A stretch of 64,000 bases of DNA, taken from contig NZ_BAABBN010000017.1 in NCBI RefSeq assembly GCF_039537985.1, positions 1 through 64,000 on the forward strand, written 5' to 3'. A program made the translations under genes and the position numbers. The notes under the pieces were generated by a model. It worked only from the letters and a program-made list of their open reading frames with translations, searched no databases and had not been told where the DNA came from. This document shows, one piece after another, positions 45,497 to 54,408 of this stretch. Positions within the stretch are counted from its first letter, which is position 1, and each line of letters begins with the position of its first letter. This stretch comes from Litoribacillus peritrichatus (GTDB lineage: Bacteria > Pseudomonadota > Gammaproteobacteria > Pseudomonadales > Litoribrevibacteraceae).

Positions 45497-46066
45497 ATGC
45501 GTATGTATGTTTCTCCGGTTCACTTAGGTTTGGCCAGTCGCGTTCTGAATCATGGTGGTGTCATCGCCTACCCTACCGAGGCCGTTTGGGGTGTTGGGTG
45601 CGATCCTTGGCATGCCGATGCTGTGTTTCGGTTGTTGATGATCAAACAACGTCCATGGCAAAAAGGGCTGATCATAGTGGCGGCCGATATGAAGCAAATA
45701 GAACCTTTGTTGGGCAATCTGAATCATGCTCAGCTTGCCAAGCTTGAAATGAGCTGGCCCGGGCCGGTGAGCTGGGTGTTGCCGGATACCGAAGGGTGGG
45801 TGCCTGAGTGGACGCGCGGTGAGCACAGCTCGGTTGCGGTTCGGTTATCGAATCACCCGTTGGTGCATGGCTTGTGCCGTCGTTTTGGACGGCCGATTAT
45901 TTCGACCTCAGCCAATCTTGCAGGTGAGGAGCCCGCCAGAACCAAGCAGCGATTGTCCGCAATGGTGGCTTCCAGGCTGGATTACATCGTACCGGGTGAA
46001 ACACAAGGGCTTGAGCAACCTTCCGTGATTCGGGATATATTGACGGATAAAGTGTTCCGAGCCTGA
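45497..46066 (+). CDS. tsaC: Threonylcarbamoyl-AMP synthase TsaC
   Basis: Makes threonylcarbamoyl-AMP for the t6A37 modification of tRNAs (189 residues). YrdC-fold signatures GGVIAYPTEAVWGVGCDP, the basic LLMIKQRPWQKGLI and SVAVRLSNHP and ISTSANLAGE are present. Start at ATG 45497; a GTG directly upstream (45494) is equally in frame. Same position after dprA as in Pseudomonas. Confidence 0.95.
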   Translation: MRMYVSPVHLGLASRVLNHGGVIAYPTEAVWGVGCDPWHADAVFRLLMIKQRPWQKGLIIVAADMKQIEPLLGNLNHAQLAKLEMSWPGPVSWVLPDTEGWVPEWTRGEHSSVAVRLSNHPLVHGLCRRFGRPIISTSANLAGEEPARTKQRLSAMVASRLDYIVPGETQGLEQPSVIRDILTDKVFRA

Positions 46067-46080
46067 GGCTCAGGACTCAG

Positions 46081-46134
46081 TGCTCGGTTATTCGTGCTCG
46101 GTTATTCGTGCTCGGTTATTCGTGCTTGGTTTTT
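46081..46134. repeat. 14-bp tandem repeat between tsaC and hemF
   Basis: Three exact copies of TGCTCGGTTATTCG (46081-46122) and a degenerate fourth (to 46134), 14 bases after the tsaC stop. The 14-mer TTATTCGTGCTCGG spanning the unit junctions also occurs once at 49812-49825. No stem-loop, no spacers. Confidence 0.93.
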
Positions 46135-46245
46135 AGCGCATTAATAATGCCTCAGGATCAAACCGTGATGGAAATCAGTCGCGGGTTTGCTCTTCATATA
46201 ACAAAGAAATAAACATCGCTTGTCTGAGCGGATTAGGAGAAAACA

Positions 46246-47154
46246 ATGACCGATATGGTCTCAGTGGTAAAAGAATTTTTATTGGATCTTCAAGACCGTA
46301 TTTGTGAAGGCATTGAACAGGAAGACGGCCAGGCAACTTTTTTTGAAGACAGTTGGACCCGCGAGCAAGGGGGCGGTGGTCGCACTCGGGTGATTACCGA
46401 TGGCGCAGTCTTTGAAAAAGGCGGTGTTAACTTCTCTCATGTTCATGGCACGCAGCTGCCAGCGTCAGCCACAGCCAACCGACCTGAGCTTGCCGGCCGC
46501 AGTTTTCAGGCGCTGGGCGTGTCTTTGGTGATTCACCCTAAAAACCCATACGTACCGACGTCTCATGCCAATGTTCGCTTCTTCATTGCTGAAAAAGAAG
46601 GCGAAGCGCCTGTGTGGTGGTTTGGCGGAGGCTATGACCTGACGCCGTATTACGGAAACCTGGAAGATTGTCGCCATTGGCATCAAACGGCCAAAGAGGC
46701 ATGCGACCCGTTTGGTGATGACGTTTATCCAAAATATAAAAAATGGTGCGATGATTATTTTCACATCAAGCATCGGGATGAGCCTCGTGGTGTGGGCGGT
46801 TTGTTTTTTGATGATTTGAACGAATGGGGTTTCGACCGGAGTTTTGCGTTCATGCAGTCGGTTGCTAACAGTTATATTGATGCTTATCGTCCGATTGTGG
46901 CGCGCCGTAAACACACCGAGTTTGGCGAACGTCAGCGGAAGTTTCAGTGTTATCGACGTGGCCGTTATGTGGAATTTAATCTGGTGTATGACCGGGGCAC
47001 GATTTTTGGGTTGCAGACGGGAGGCCGCACCGAGTCGATTTTGATGTCATTACCTCCGGTGGTGCACTGGGATTACGACAGTCAGCCTGAGCCGGGCAGT
47101 GAAGAAGCTGAATTGTATGAGGTGTATTTGAAGCCGCAAGCGTGGGTGTCTTAA
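46246..47154 (+). CDS. hemF: Oxygen-dependent coproporphyrinogen III oxidase
   Basis: Aerobic enzyme of haem synthesis (302 residues) that turns coproporphyrinogen III into protoporphyrinogen IX. Signature stretches are WTREQGGGGRTRVI, HPKNPYVPTSHANVRFF, WWFGGGYDLTPYYG and FNLVYDRGTIFGLQTGGRTESILMS-type C-terminus. AGGAG ribosome-binding site. Its stop lies two bases before the aroE start. Confidence 0.98.
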   Translation: MTDMVSVVKEFLLDLQDRICEGIEQEDGQATFFEDSWTREQGGGGRTRVITDGAVFEKGGVNFSHVHGTQLPASATANRPELAGRSFQALGVSLVIHPKNPYVPTSHANVRFFIAEKEGEAPVWWFGGGYDLTPYYGNLEDCRHWHQTAKEACDPFGDDVYPKYKKWCDDYFHIKHRDEPRGVGGLFFDDLNEWGFDRSFAFMQSVANSYIDAYRPIVARRKHTEFGERQRKFQCYRRGRYVEFNLVYDRGTIFGLQTGGRTESILMSLPPVVHWDYDSQPEPGSEEAELYEVYLKPQAWVS

Positions 47155-47156
47155 AT

Positions 47157-48023
47157 ATGACCTTAACCAATGAACCTTCTGAACAAGCGAATGCGTCGGC
47201 ACCGGACTTGTATGCCGTGATCGGCTCTCCGATTCAGCACAGTAAATCACCGCTCATTCATAATGCGTTTGCACAACAAACGCAGCAGTCCCTTTCGTAT
47301 GAAGCCGTACTCGGGGACGAAAATGATTTTAAAGGGTCGGTCGATGCCTTCCGCGCCCGTGGTGGCTGCGGTTTGAATGTGACCGTGCCGTTCAAACAAG
47401 ACGCGTTTCAATACGCCACCGAACACTCTGAGCGGGCGCTGAGAGCGGGTGCGGTGAATACGTTGGTCTTTCGTGAGGATGGCAGTGTCCTGGCAGAAAA
47501 TACCGATGGCGTGGGCATAGTGACGGACATCCAGAATAATCATCAGGTTCTGATCTCGGATAAGCGGGTGCTGATTTTGGGTGCGGGTGGCGCGGTACGG
47601 GGTATTTTAGAACCTTTGCTGTCTCAGCGTCCGGCGGAGGTGGTGATTGCCAACCGTACGGTCAGCAAGGCCGAAGAACTGGCCACTGACTTTTCCGATC
47701 TGGGCTGCGTTGCCGGCTGTGGTTTTGAGGCGGTGGAAGGTGTGTTCGATCTGATTATTAACGGCACTTCGGCCAGCCTGGCTGGCGAACTTCCTCCGGT
47801 ACCGGAAGCCGTGATCGGGGCGGAGACCGTTTGCTATGACATGATGTATGGCGCAGATCAAACGGTGTTTAACGCCTGGGCTGATAGGCTGGGTGCGAAA
47901 AAAACCATAGATGGTTTAGGCATGCTTGTTGAGCAAGCGGCGGAGTCTTTCTTTATTTGGCGAGGAATTCGCCCCGAGACCGGCGCTGTCCTAGAAAAAC
48001 AAAGGGCTTTGTTGCATCAGTAA
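47157..48023 (+). CDS. aroE: Shikimate dehydrogenase
   Basis: NADP-dependent enzyme of aromatic amino acid synthesis (288 residues). Substrate motif GSPIQHSKSPLIHN, catalytic Lys in NVTVPFKQDA and Asp in ENTDGVGIV, nucleotide-binding LGAGGAVRGIL. I use the ATG at 47157; a GTG at 47142 inside the end of hemF is also in frame. hemF-aroE is a conserved pair. Confidence 0.97.
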   Translation: MTLTNEPSEQANASAPDLYAVIGSPIQHSKSPLIHNAFAQQTQQSLSYEAVLGDENDFKGSVDAFRARGGCGLNVTVPFKQDAFQYATEHSERALRAGAVNTLVFREDGSVLAENTDGVGIVTDIQNNHQVLISDKRVLILGAGGAVRGILEPLLSQRPAEVVIANRTVSKAEELATDFSDLGCVAGCGFEAVEGVFDLIINGTSASLAGELPPVPEAVIGAETVCYDMMYGADQTVFNAWADRLGAKKTIDGLGMLVEQAAESFFIWRGIRPETGAVLEKQRALLHQ

Positions 48024-48062
48024 TTTATTGTCACTTATATCAATAAGTTAGCTTTTGTTTTT

Positions 48063-48096
48063 CTGTAACAAAATTGTCATAAAACTGACTTATAGT
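48063..48096 (+). promoter_or_regulatory. Tandem Pho boxes and -10 element
   Basis: Three 11-bp half-sites in a row (CTGTAACAAAA, TTGTCATAAAA, CTGACT...) form two overlapping 18-bp Pho boxes at 48063-48080 (about 15 of 18 matches) and 48074-48091, followed by TATAGT (48091-48096). The layout matches PhoB-activated promoters, where Pho boxes replace the -35. It lies 166 bases upstream of the PstS-OmpA gene. Confidence 0.75.
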
Positions 48097-48261
48097 GCGC
48101 GCTGATAAAACATTCAGACTAAGGACTGAGTTTTTCAGCGCATACTGTGTCGGACTTTCGTCGCTTGTTTTCTCAGAGACAACGGCCGCCACGAGTACTT
48201 ATCTGCTGAATAACCGCTGAATGTTTTCCATTTTTCGCTTTTTTAAAGCCGGGGGCATTCA

Positions 48262-49698
48262 ATGAATTCGTCAAAGACTATTTATCCAGCAACCATCTTG
48301 GTTTGGTTTGCTACTGCCTGTTTATGGATTGTTTCATTCTTCTCTTTAATTCTGGTTTCTGTGAATACCCATGCACAGCCCTACCCGATGACGTCGGTGT
48401 CGACTGTGAATGCACATCAGCTGGCCAATAAGACCGACACCTGGATTCACATGCAAGGCTCCAATACCGTGGGTGAACGTTTAACTCCGGCCATTGCCAA
48501 GGCGTTTTTGGAATCGAAAGGCGTTCAGGACATAGGTTTGACCACTGGCCGGGATCGATATGACAAGTTCATTCAGGGGTATGACCCGAAGAATGACCGC
48601 TATGTTCAGATTCGTATAGAGTCCTATGGTTCCAGTACCGGCTTCAAAGGCCTGATGGCAGGGGCTGCGGATATGAGCGCATCGTCCCGTCCTATCAAGC
48701 AGAAAGAAGTTGAGAAACTGAAAGAGATGGGCAACATGACGTCTCAGCAAGCCGAGCACGTAGTGGGGATTGATGGTCTGGCAATTCTTGTGCATCCGTC
48801 CAATCCTGTGACGTCATTGACGGTGAAACAGATTGCAGAATTGTTCAGTGGTCAGATTAATAACTGGCAAGAAGTGGGTGGCCCGAATCTGGCGGTGAGC
48901 CTTCATGCCCGAGATCATGAATCCGGCACCTGGGATACCTTTAAAGGGTTAGTGTTGGCGAAGAAATATAAACTAGACGCTTCGGCCAAACGATATGTGT
49001 CTAACGATGCATTGTCGCAACAGGTGTCTGAAGATGTGGGAGCCATCGGCTTTTCAGGCCTGAGTTCAGTAGGCAACAGCAAATTACTTGCGGTGGCTGA
49101 CGGAGACAACGCCCCTGCTCTGTACCCAACCCGGTTAACGGTGGGCACCGAGGATTACCCGTTGGCTCGCCGTTTATTTTTGTATACGCCGGTGAAGGAT
49201 AAGAAAGCGGTGGTGGATGAGTTCATTCAGTTTGCTTTGGGGCCAAAGGGGCAAACGCTGGTGGATGAAATCGGTTACATTTCTCAGAACATCGAAAGCC
49301 ATACCTTGGCGGTGTCCTCTGATTTGCCGGAATATTATCGTCAGGCGGTGGCGGGTGCGGATCGATTGTCGTTGAATTTTCGGTTTAAAGAGGGCAAATC
49401 AAAGTTAGACAATAAAGCCTTTGTTGATGTGAAACGTTTGGCTGAGTTCATGAATGCTCAGGGCAATGAGCAAAAAAGTGTGGTGTTGGTGGGGGCTTCT
49501 GATCCTCGCTCAAAAAATGAAAACGCTGTGCTGTTATCCAAACTGCGGGCTAAAGTGGTCAGACGGGAGTTAATTGACCTGGGTATACCGCGAAACCGGA
49601 TAAAGATGGTGGCAAACGGCGCTTTACTGCAAGTGGCTGATAATAGCTCTTTAACCAGCCGGATTAAAAATCGTCGTGTGGAAGTTTGGTTGCAGTAA
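48262..49698 (+). CDS. PstS-like phosphate-binding protein fused to an OmpA domain
   Basis: A 478-residue exported protein. The N-terminal hydrophobic segment (about residues 12-36) ends at a likely cleavage site near THAQ. A phosphate-binding PBP domain of the PstS group follows (about residues 60-330) with GSNTVGERLTPA, ESYGSSTGFKGLMAGAADM and HARDHESGTWDTF, where Ser/Thr/Arg residues typically bind phosphate. The C-terminal 110 residues (from LNFRFKEGKSKLDN) form an OmpA-type peptidoglycan-binding domain. It has no ABC transporter genes beside it. The Pho boxes upstream support phosphate starvation control. Role: perhaps a wall-anchored phosphate binder or sensor. Confidence 0.88.
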   Translation: MNSSKTIYPATILVWFATACLWIVSFFSLILVSVNTHAQPYPMTSVSTVNAHQLANKTDTWIHMQGSNTVGERLTPAIAKAFLESKGVQDIGLTTGRDRYDKFIQGYDPKNDRYVQIRIESYGSSTGFKGLMAGAADMSASSRPIKQKEVEKLKEMGNMTSQQAEHVVGIDGLAILVHPSNPVTSLTVKQIAELFSGQINNWQEVGGPNLAVSLHARDHESGTWDTFKGLVLAKKYKLDASAKRYVSNDALSQQVSEDVGAIGFSGLSSVGNSKLLAVADGDNAPALYPTRLTVGTEDYPLARRLFLYTPVKDKKAVVDEFIQFALGPKGQTLVDEIGYISQNIESHTLAVSSDLPEYYRQAVAGADRLSLNFRFKEGKSKLDNKAFVDVKRLAEFMNAQGNEQKSVVLVGASDPRSKNENAVLLSKLRAKVVRRELIDLGIPRNRIKMVANGALLQVADNSSLTSRIKNRRVEVWLQ

Positions 49699-49763
49699 GT
49701 GTTGGTCTGAATTCACGTAGCGGCCCCTGAACCAACCTGCTATTTACAACCTGTTACTTAGCC

Positions 49764-49825
49764 CGAATAGCCCTATGGCATCTTTGCCTAGTGCTATTCG
49801 TATTATTCGTATTATTCGTGCTCGG
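49764..49825. repeat. Inverted repeat with 9-bp tandem repeat
   Basis: An 8-bp inverted repeat (CGAATAGC 49764-49771 with GCTATTCG 49793-49800) runs into two copies of ATTCGTATT (49796-49813) and a third partial. The end of the stretch carries the 14-mer TTATTCGTGCTCGG also found in the 46-kb repeat. It lies between the convergent PstS-OmpA and carbonic anhydrase genes. Confidence 0.8.
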
Positions 49826-49835
49826 GCTTTTTGGT

Positions 49836-50390
49836 TCAGGGTTCGCTTTCATGGTGCGACGTTGCAAGGTATTCGTTTTTCAGTTTCAGGTAATTCTGTG
49901 CAGAGTACGTCAGGTAATGGTATTCAGAGTCTTTCAGAGGACGAATTTTTTTGGCCGGACGCCCCATGTACAAATGACCGGATTCAAGTGTTTTGCCGCC
50001 AGGCACTAAACTGCCTGCACCTATGATGACGTCATCTTCGACCACGGTGCCATCCATAATCACGGTATCCATGCCCACCAGAACTCTGGAGCCAATACTG
50101 CAGCCGTGCAGCAACACCCTGTGGCCTAAGGTGACGTCGTCACCAATGGATAAGGGGTAGCCACCTGGATTGTAATCACTGGCGTGGGTGATGTGTAAAA
50201 TGGAGCCGTCCTGAACGCTGGTGCGATCCCCTATCGTAATTCGGTGCATGTCCCCGCGAATGACGGCGGTTGGCCAGACTGAGCAGTCTTCACCCATAGT
50301 GACGTCGCCAATGACCTGGGCGCTGGGGTCTACCCAGGTGGTGACCGGAATGGATGGGGTTATGTTTCTGTGTGATCGTATGTTGTTCAT
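49836..50390 (-). CDS. Gamma-class carbonic anhydrase family protein
   Basis: A 184-residue left-handed beta-helix (hexapeptide repeat) protein of the YrdA/CamH group. The zinc His ligands are visible in GSILHITH and TLGHRVLLHGC, and hexapeptide repeats such as IGDVTMGEDCSVWPTAVIRGD run along the chain. Members trimerise and some hydrate CO2; others have unknown activity. I start at ATG 50390 (MNNIRS), which overlaps the stop of the upstream sensor gene as ATGA. It is the last gene of an operon with two Cache sensor proteins. In Pseudomonas, from memory, the homologue lies next to prlC without these sensors. Confidence 0.88.
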   Translation of the reverse strand: MNNIRSHRNITPSIPVTTWVDPSAQVIGDVTMGEDCSVWPTAVIRGDMHRITIGDRTSVQDGSILHITHASDYNPGGYPLSIGDDVTLGHRVLLHGCSIGSRVLVGMDTVIMDGTVVEDDVIIGAGSLVPGGKTLESGHLYMGRPAKKIRPLKDSEYHYLTYSAQNYLKLKNEYLATSHHESEP

Positions 50391-51520
50391 GAGTTTGGTT
50401 CTCTGGGAATCAGGTACACGCTGAAAATATATACAAATAAGCCTGCCAGGAAAGCAACGAGTAAGTAAATGACTAACTGCCACATAGGGGCATGGTATTC
50501 AGACAGGCGAATTGCTTTTGCCAGAGAATAATTGGTGTTGCTGATGGGGGTAAAGAAAACCTGGTACTCTTCTCCATCAAACAAAGCCTGGCCATTGCCC
50601 TTTTTGCCAGACACCATGTTGCGGCCAATACTTTTTAAGGAGTCTGACTTCTCTGCCAGAATGTTGAAAAGTTCGACCGTTTTCTCCCCCCGTCGATCGA
50701 GAATTTCTTTGCCTTGATCATCGGTTTGCACTTGGATGACCTTCTCCGGCTGCCAGTGATACCAGTAATTACCGTCCTTTGAAACCAGCATGTATTTGGC
50801 TGCGGCCGCTTTGATTTTAGATGGTTCTTTGGTTTTAGATGGTCCCTGGGCTTTGGTGCGTTCGTTGGCTTCGGGAGGTTCGGAGCTCTCGGAGTTGGCG
50901 GACAAGTTGTGGATCAGTTTTGTAATTTTACGCCAGGAGATGGAGCCGCCTAACAGGCCAATGACGTTGTTTTGGTCATCGTGAATGGATGAGGCTACGA
51001 TGACCTGTTTGATGCCTGTGGTATAGGAGATCATTGGATTTGAAACGTAATCGATGCGTTGGTTTTTAATGTTTCTGCCCACGGTCACTTGCCAGTAGTC
51101 GCGTTGGGTGATGCTTTTGGGTTTGGCGGTCGGACTTGCATCGTCAAAGGTTGCCAGATTCTCTGCGTGTGGGTTACCTGCCAGGGTGGTGTAGAAGTGG
51201 CCATTGGGTAAGCCAAGCACCAGCTTCTCAAAATTCCGCTGACCGATGCTTTTCTGAGTCAGAAGAAAGGGTCTGATCTGAGCCCAGTCCATGGATTGAA
51301 GGGTGGCGGTATTGGACAGTGAACGTATTTCCGCTTTGCGGGCTTCGATGAAATCGGCAATGGCTGCGGCACTGGAATTGAGTCGGTACTGGTAGACATC
51401 CTGCTGCTGTTGTTCAAACAACGGCATGATCAATGCGCGAACCATGAGCAAAGTGACCAGCAAAGAAGCTGCGCTGGCGAGTAAAAATCGGGTTGGTTTG
51501 GTGCGGTGTCTTTTAGCCAT
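50387..51520 (-). CDS. Membrane Cache-domain sensor without output domain
   Basis: A 377-residue protein with one N-terminal transmembrane helix (about residues 12-33), a large periplasmic double-Cache-like domain and a C-terminal transmembrane helix (about residues 348-372) followed by only a few residues. It has no kinase, HAMP, GGDEF or methyl-accepting domain. The periplasmic part is plainly paralogous to that of the adjacent histidine kinase: shared stretches are RDYW..TVG, YVSNPMISYTTG, VKDGNYWYHW-type and GNPH. It has an extra Lys/Pro/Ser-rich insert at about residues 208-240. Stop overlaps the start of the carbonic anhydrase gene. Confidence 0.8.
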   Translation of the reverse strand: MAKRHRTKPTRFLLASAASLLVTLLMVRALIMPLFEQQQQDVYQYRLNSSAAAIADFIEARKAEIRSLSNTATLQSMDWAQIRPFLLTQKSIGQRNFEKLVLGLPNGHFYTTLAGNPHAENLATFDDASPTAKPKSITQRDYWQVTVGRNIKNQRIDYVSNPMISYTTGIKQVIVASSIHDDQNNVIGLLGGSISWRKITKLIHNLSANSESSEPPEANERTKAQGPSKTKEPSKIKAAAAKYMLVSKDGNYWYHWQPEKVIQVQTDDQGKEILDRRGEKTVELFNILAEKSDSLKSIGRNMVSGKKGNGQALFDGEEYQVFFTPISNTNYSLAKAIRLSEYHAPMWQLVIYLLVAFLAGLFVYIFSVYLIPREPNS

Positions 51521-51564
51521 AAGTTATAAATATAGCAGTTTGAACGAAATGATCCTTATCCGGG

Positions 51565-54408
51565 TCACAACCATTTTAGTAAAATTTTGTGCAAATCCTT
51601 CATGTGAAAGGGTTTACTGAGGTAATCCTTCATGCCTTCCTGCTGGTATTTTTGTTGGTCTTCTTTCATGGCGTTGGCAGTCAGTGCCACGATGGGCGTT
51701 TTCTGATTAATGCCCTCCTGAAGAATGGTTCGGGTGGCCTCGATGCCATCCATGACCGGCATCTGAATGTCCATTAAGATTAAATCGTACTTTTGAGCTT
51801 TCGATTTTTCTACGGCCTGTCGCCCGTTTTCAGCGGTTTCCACTTTGATGCGGCCAGCCTGTTTGATCATTTCTACGGCGATTTCGCGGTTAATCATGGT
51901 GTCTTCCACCAGCAAGATATTGCCTTCGATGGGCTTGTCGAAATCAAGGGTGACGGAATCTTCAGACAGGTCTGCCTGGTGGCCGATCGGGAAGGTCAGA
52001 GTGAAATCAAACGTGCTCCCTTTGGTTAGCTCAGATGAGACTTCGATGGAGCCTCCCATCATGCGCACTAACTCCTGTGAGATGGAAAGCCCCAAGCCGG
52101 TGCCGCCATACTCTCGTGTGGTGGAGTTGTCTGCTTGCTTAAACGCTTTAAACAAGGTGTTAAGCTTTTCCTTGGCAATGCCGATGCCGGTGTCTTTTAC
52201 CTGAAAGGTGAGCACGACTTGTTTGTCGTCGGTTTCCAGGCAGCGAACAATCAGTTGAATGCTGCCTTTGTGGGTGAACTTGGTGGCGTTGGTGCCTAAA
52301 TTCAACAGCACTTGTTTGAGCCGGTAGGGATCACCAATCAAGGTGGCTGGGATTTTTTCGTCGAACTCTAACTGCAGTTCAATACTCGACTCGGCCAGCT
52401 GGATGCTCATCATGGATTCGATGTCTTTCATGAGTGCTTTGAGGTCGAAGCTGATCGTTTCAATATTAAGTTCACCGGCCTCGATTTTGGAGCAGTCCAG
52501 AATGTCGTTGATCAGATTTAATAAAGAGTTGGCGGAGTCGTGGACGTTGGTTAATTGTTGCTGCTGTTTTTCATTCAAATCGGAATTCAGGCACAGTTCA
52601 GTCATGCCTATGATGGCGTTCATCGGAGTGCGAATTTCATGGCTCATGTTGGCCAGGAAACGGCTTTTGGCATGATTGGCGGCTTCCGATTTTTTTTGGG
52701 CTATCAAGGCTTCATCGCGGGCAACGGCCAACATTTTATTGGTGTTGGTCAGTTCTTTGGTTTGTTCATGAATGCGTTCTTCCAACTCATTATTGAGCGT
52801 TTTTAGTTTTTCTTCTGCCTCCACCCGTAACGTGATGTCGGTCAGAATTCCGACCACGCGGGTGGGCCAGCTGTCTTGGTCCGGCCGAACGGCAATGGCT
52901 TTCGCTTCGACGTGCACGTAATGACCCAGTTTATGGCGGATACGGAACAGGGCTTCGAAGCCGTTGTTCAGGCCTTGAAGGTAGGTATTAAACTGCTGCT
53001 CTACCCGCGCTTGGTCTTCGGGGTGGATCAGATCCAGCCATATCTCGATGACGGTGCCCAGCTCATCTGGTTGGTAACCGACGATGGCTTTCCAGCGAGG
53101 TGAGTAATATACCGTATTGGCTTTAACGTCCCAGTCCCATAAACCATCGTTGGCGGCTTTCATGGCCAGGGCAAACCTCTGTTTACTGGCTTTTAAGTCG
53201 GTTTGACTCTCTTCCAGGCTACGAATCAGCTGGTTCAGGGAGGTGCTGATGTCCTGCAGCTCCTTAGGCCCTTTCGGAGTGAAGGGCTTGAGCTGTTGAT
53301 GCCGGGCCTGATCCGATAACGCGGTGCTTAAATTGGATAACGGCCTTGAGATGGCGCGACTGTTCCACCAAACCCCAAGGGCAATCAGAATAACGGTAAT
53401 GAGCAATAAAACACTGTAATAACGCACTAAGTTGAACGCCGGGGCATTGACGGTGGATTCATCAACAAAGGCGGCAATGGAGTAGTTGGCGGCTTTAATG
53501 GGGGCGTAAAACAGATAGCCGTGAGTTTGTTCTTTGTCGAGATTAAGGTAAGTGTAGCCGGAACCTCCGGCAATCATCCGGTTGCCGGTGTTGCTTAGCT
53601 TCAGATTGGGCTCTTTTAAAATATTGCTGATGATGGTCTTATCTTCACCAATTTCATCCACAGCAACCTTGCCCTGCTGATTGGTTTGCAGATGAATAAC
53701 CCGTTTCGGGTCCCAGTGATACCAGTACACACCATCTTTGGACACTAACATAAAGCGGGTGTTTTCCGGGTAATATTGCTTGAGCTGTTGCTGCATGTTG
53801 TTGATCAAGGTTTCCATGTAGCTCCATGGCAGAGCGCCGCCAATCAAGCCAATCACTTGCTGCTCGTCATCAAAAATGGTGGAAGCAACCACCACCTGTT
53901 TTACTCCGGTGGTGTAAGAAATCATGGGGTTGGATACGTAATTCTGATCCAGATTCTCGCCGTTTTCCCCCACCGTATTTTTCCAGTAATCCCGTTTGCG
54001 GATATTTTTAAGCTTGGCGTGAGGGTCGGTGTCATCGAACGTTCTGAAGTGGTTTTGATGGGGATTGCCACCGGCGGTGTTATGAAAATAACCATTGCGG
54101 TTGCTGATAATGAATTTTTCATAAATTCCGGCGTGACGCTCCAGTTTGTCCATCAGAAATGGTCGCATATGAGGGAAGTCCATTGAGCGGACAGCTTCGT
54201 GCTCGGAATAGAGGGAGATTTCGGTCAGGCGTTCGGTAAAAAACCGGGACATGGTTTCAGCCCCGGTTTCAATGGAGGCGACCATGGTTTGGAGTTGTAA
54301 TTGCTTGGTTTGATTCAGACTTTGAAACAGGGCAATGATCATTGCTATGGAGATGGGCAATAATGCAATAAACAGGTAGCTGATCAGAAGTCGGGATCGG
54401 ATTTTCAT
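51565..54408 (-). CDS. Hybrid sensor histidine kinase with Cache, HAMP, PAS and receiver domains
   Basis: A 947-residue membrane kinase. Transmembrane helix about residues 6-29, periplasmic double-Cache-like domain to about 325, second helix 327-346, HAMP 347-405, PAS with PAC motif 410-535 (NDGLWDWDVK), coiled coil, HisKA with phospho-His590 in MSHEIRTPMNA, HATPase with DTGIGI and GGTGLGLSI boxes, and a C-terminal receiver with Asp880 in LILMDIQMP. All catalytic motifs are present. I use the ATG at 54408 (a TTG directly upstream is in frame). It begins a three-gene operon 44 bases ahead of the kinase-less sensor. No response regulator with an output domain lies nearby. Confidence 0.93.
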   Translation of the reverse strand: MKIRSRLLISYLFIALLPISIAMIIALFQSLNQTKQLQLQTMVASIETGAETMSRFFTERLTEISLYSEHEAVRSMDFPHMRPFLMDKLERHAGIYEKFIISNRNGYFHNTAGGNPHQNHFRTFDDTDPHAKLKNIRKRDYWKNTVGENGENLDQNYVSNPMISYTTGVKQVVVASTIFDDEQQVIGLIGGALPWSYMETLINNMQQQLKQYYPENTRFMLVSKDGVYWYHWDPKRVIHLQTNQQGKVAVDEIGEDKTIISNILKEPNLKLSNTGNRMIAGGSGYTYLNLDKEQTHGYLFYAPIKAANYSIAAFVDESTVNAPAFNLVRYYSVLLLITVILIALGVWWNSRAISRPLSNLSTALSDQARHQQLKPFTPKGPKELQDISTSLNQLIRSLEESQTDLKASKQRFALAMKAANDGLWDWDVKANTVYYSPRWKAIVGYQPDELGTVIEIWLDLIHPEDQARVEQQFNTYLQGLNNGFEALFRIRHKLGHYVHVEAKAIAVRPDQDSWPTRVVGILTDITLRVEAEEKLKTLNNELEERIHEQTKELTNTNKMLAVARDEALIAQKKSEAANHAKSRFLANMSHEIRTPMNAIIGMTELCLNSDLNEKQQQQLTNVHDSANSLLNLINDILDCSKIEAGELNIETISFDLKALMKDIESMMSIQLAESSIELQLEFDEKIPATLIGDPYRLKQVLLNLGTNATKFTHKGSIQLIVRCLETDDKQVVLTFQVKDTGIGIAKEKLNTLFKAFKQADNSTTREYGGTGLGLSISQELVRMMGGSIEVSSELTKGSTFDFTLTFPIGHQADLSEDSVTLDFDKPIEGNILLVEDTMINREIAVEMIKQAGRIKVETAENGRQAVEKSKAQKYDLILMDIQMPVMDGIEATRTILQEGINQKTPIVALTANAMKEDQQKYQQEGMKDYLSKPFHMKDLHKILLKWL

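Noticed and set aside
46081..46134. Possible CRISPR array
   Set aside because: The 14-bp units are directly abutting, without spacers, and no cas genes are present.
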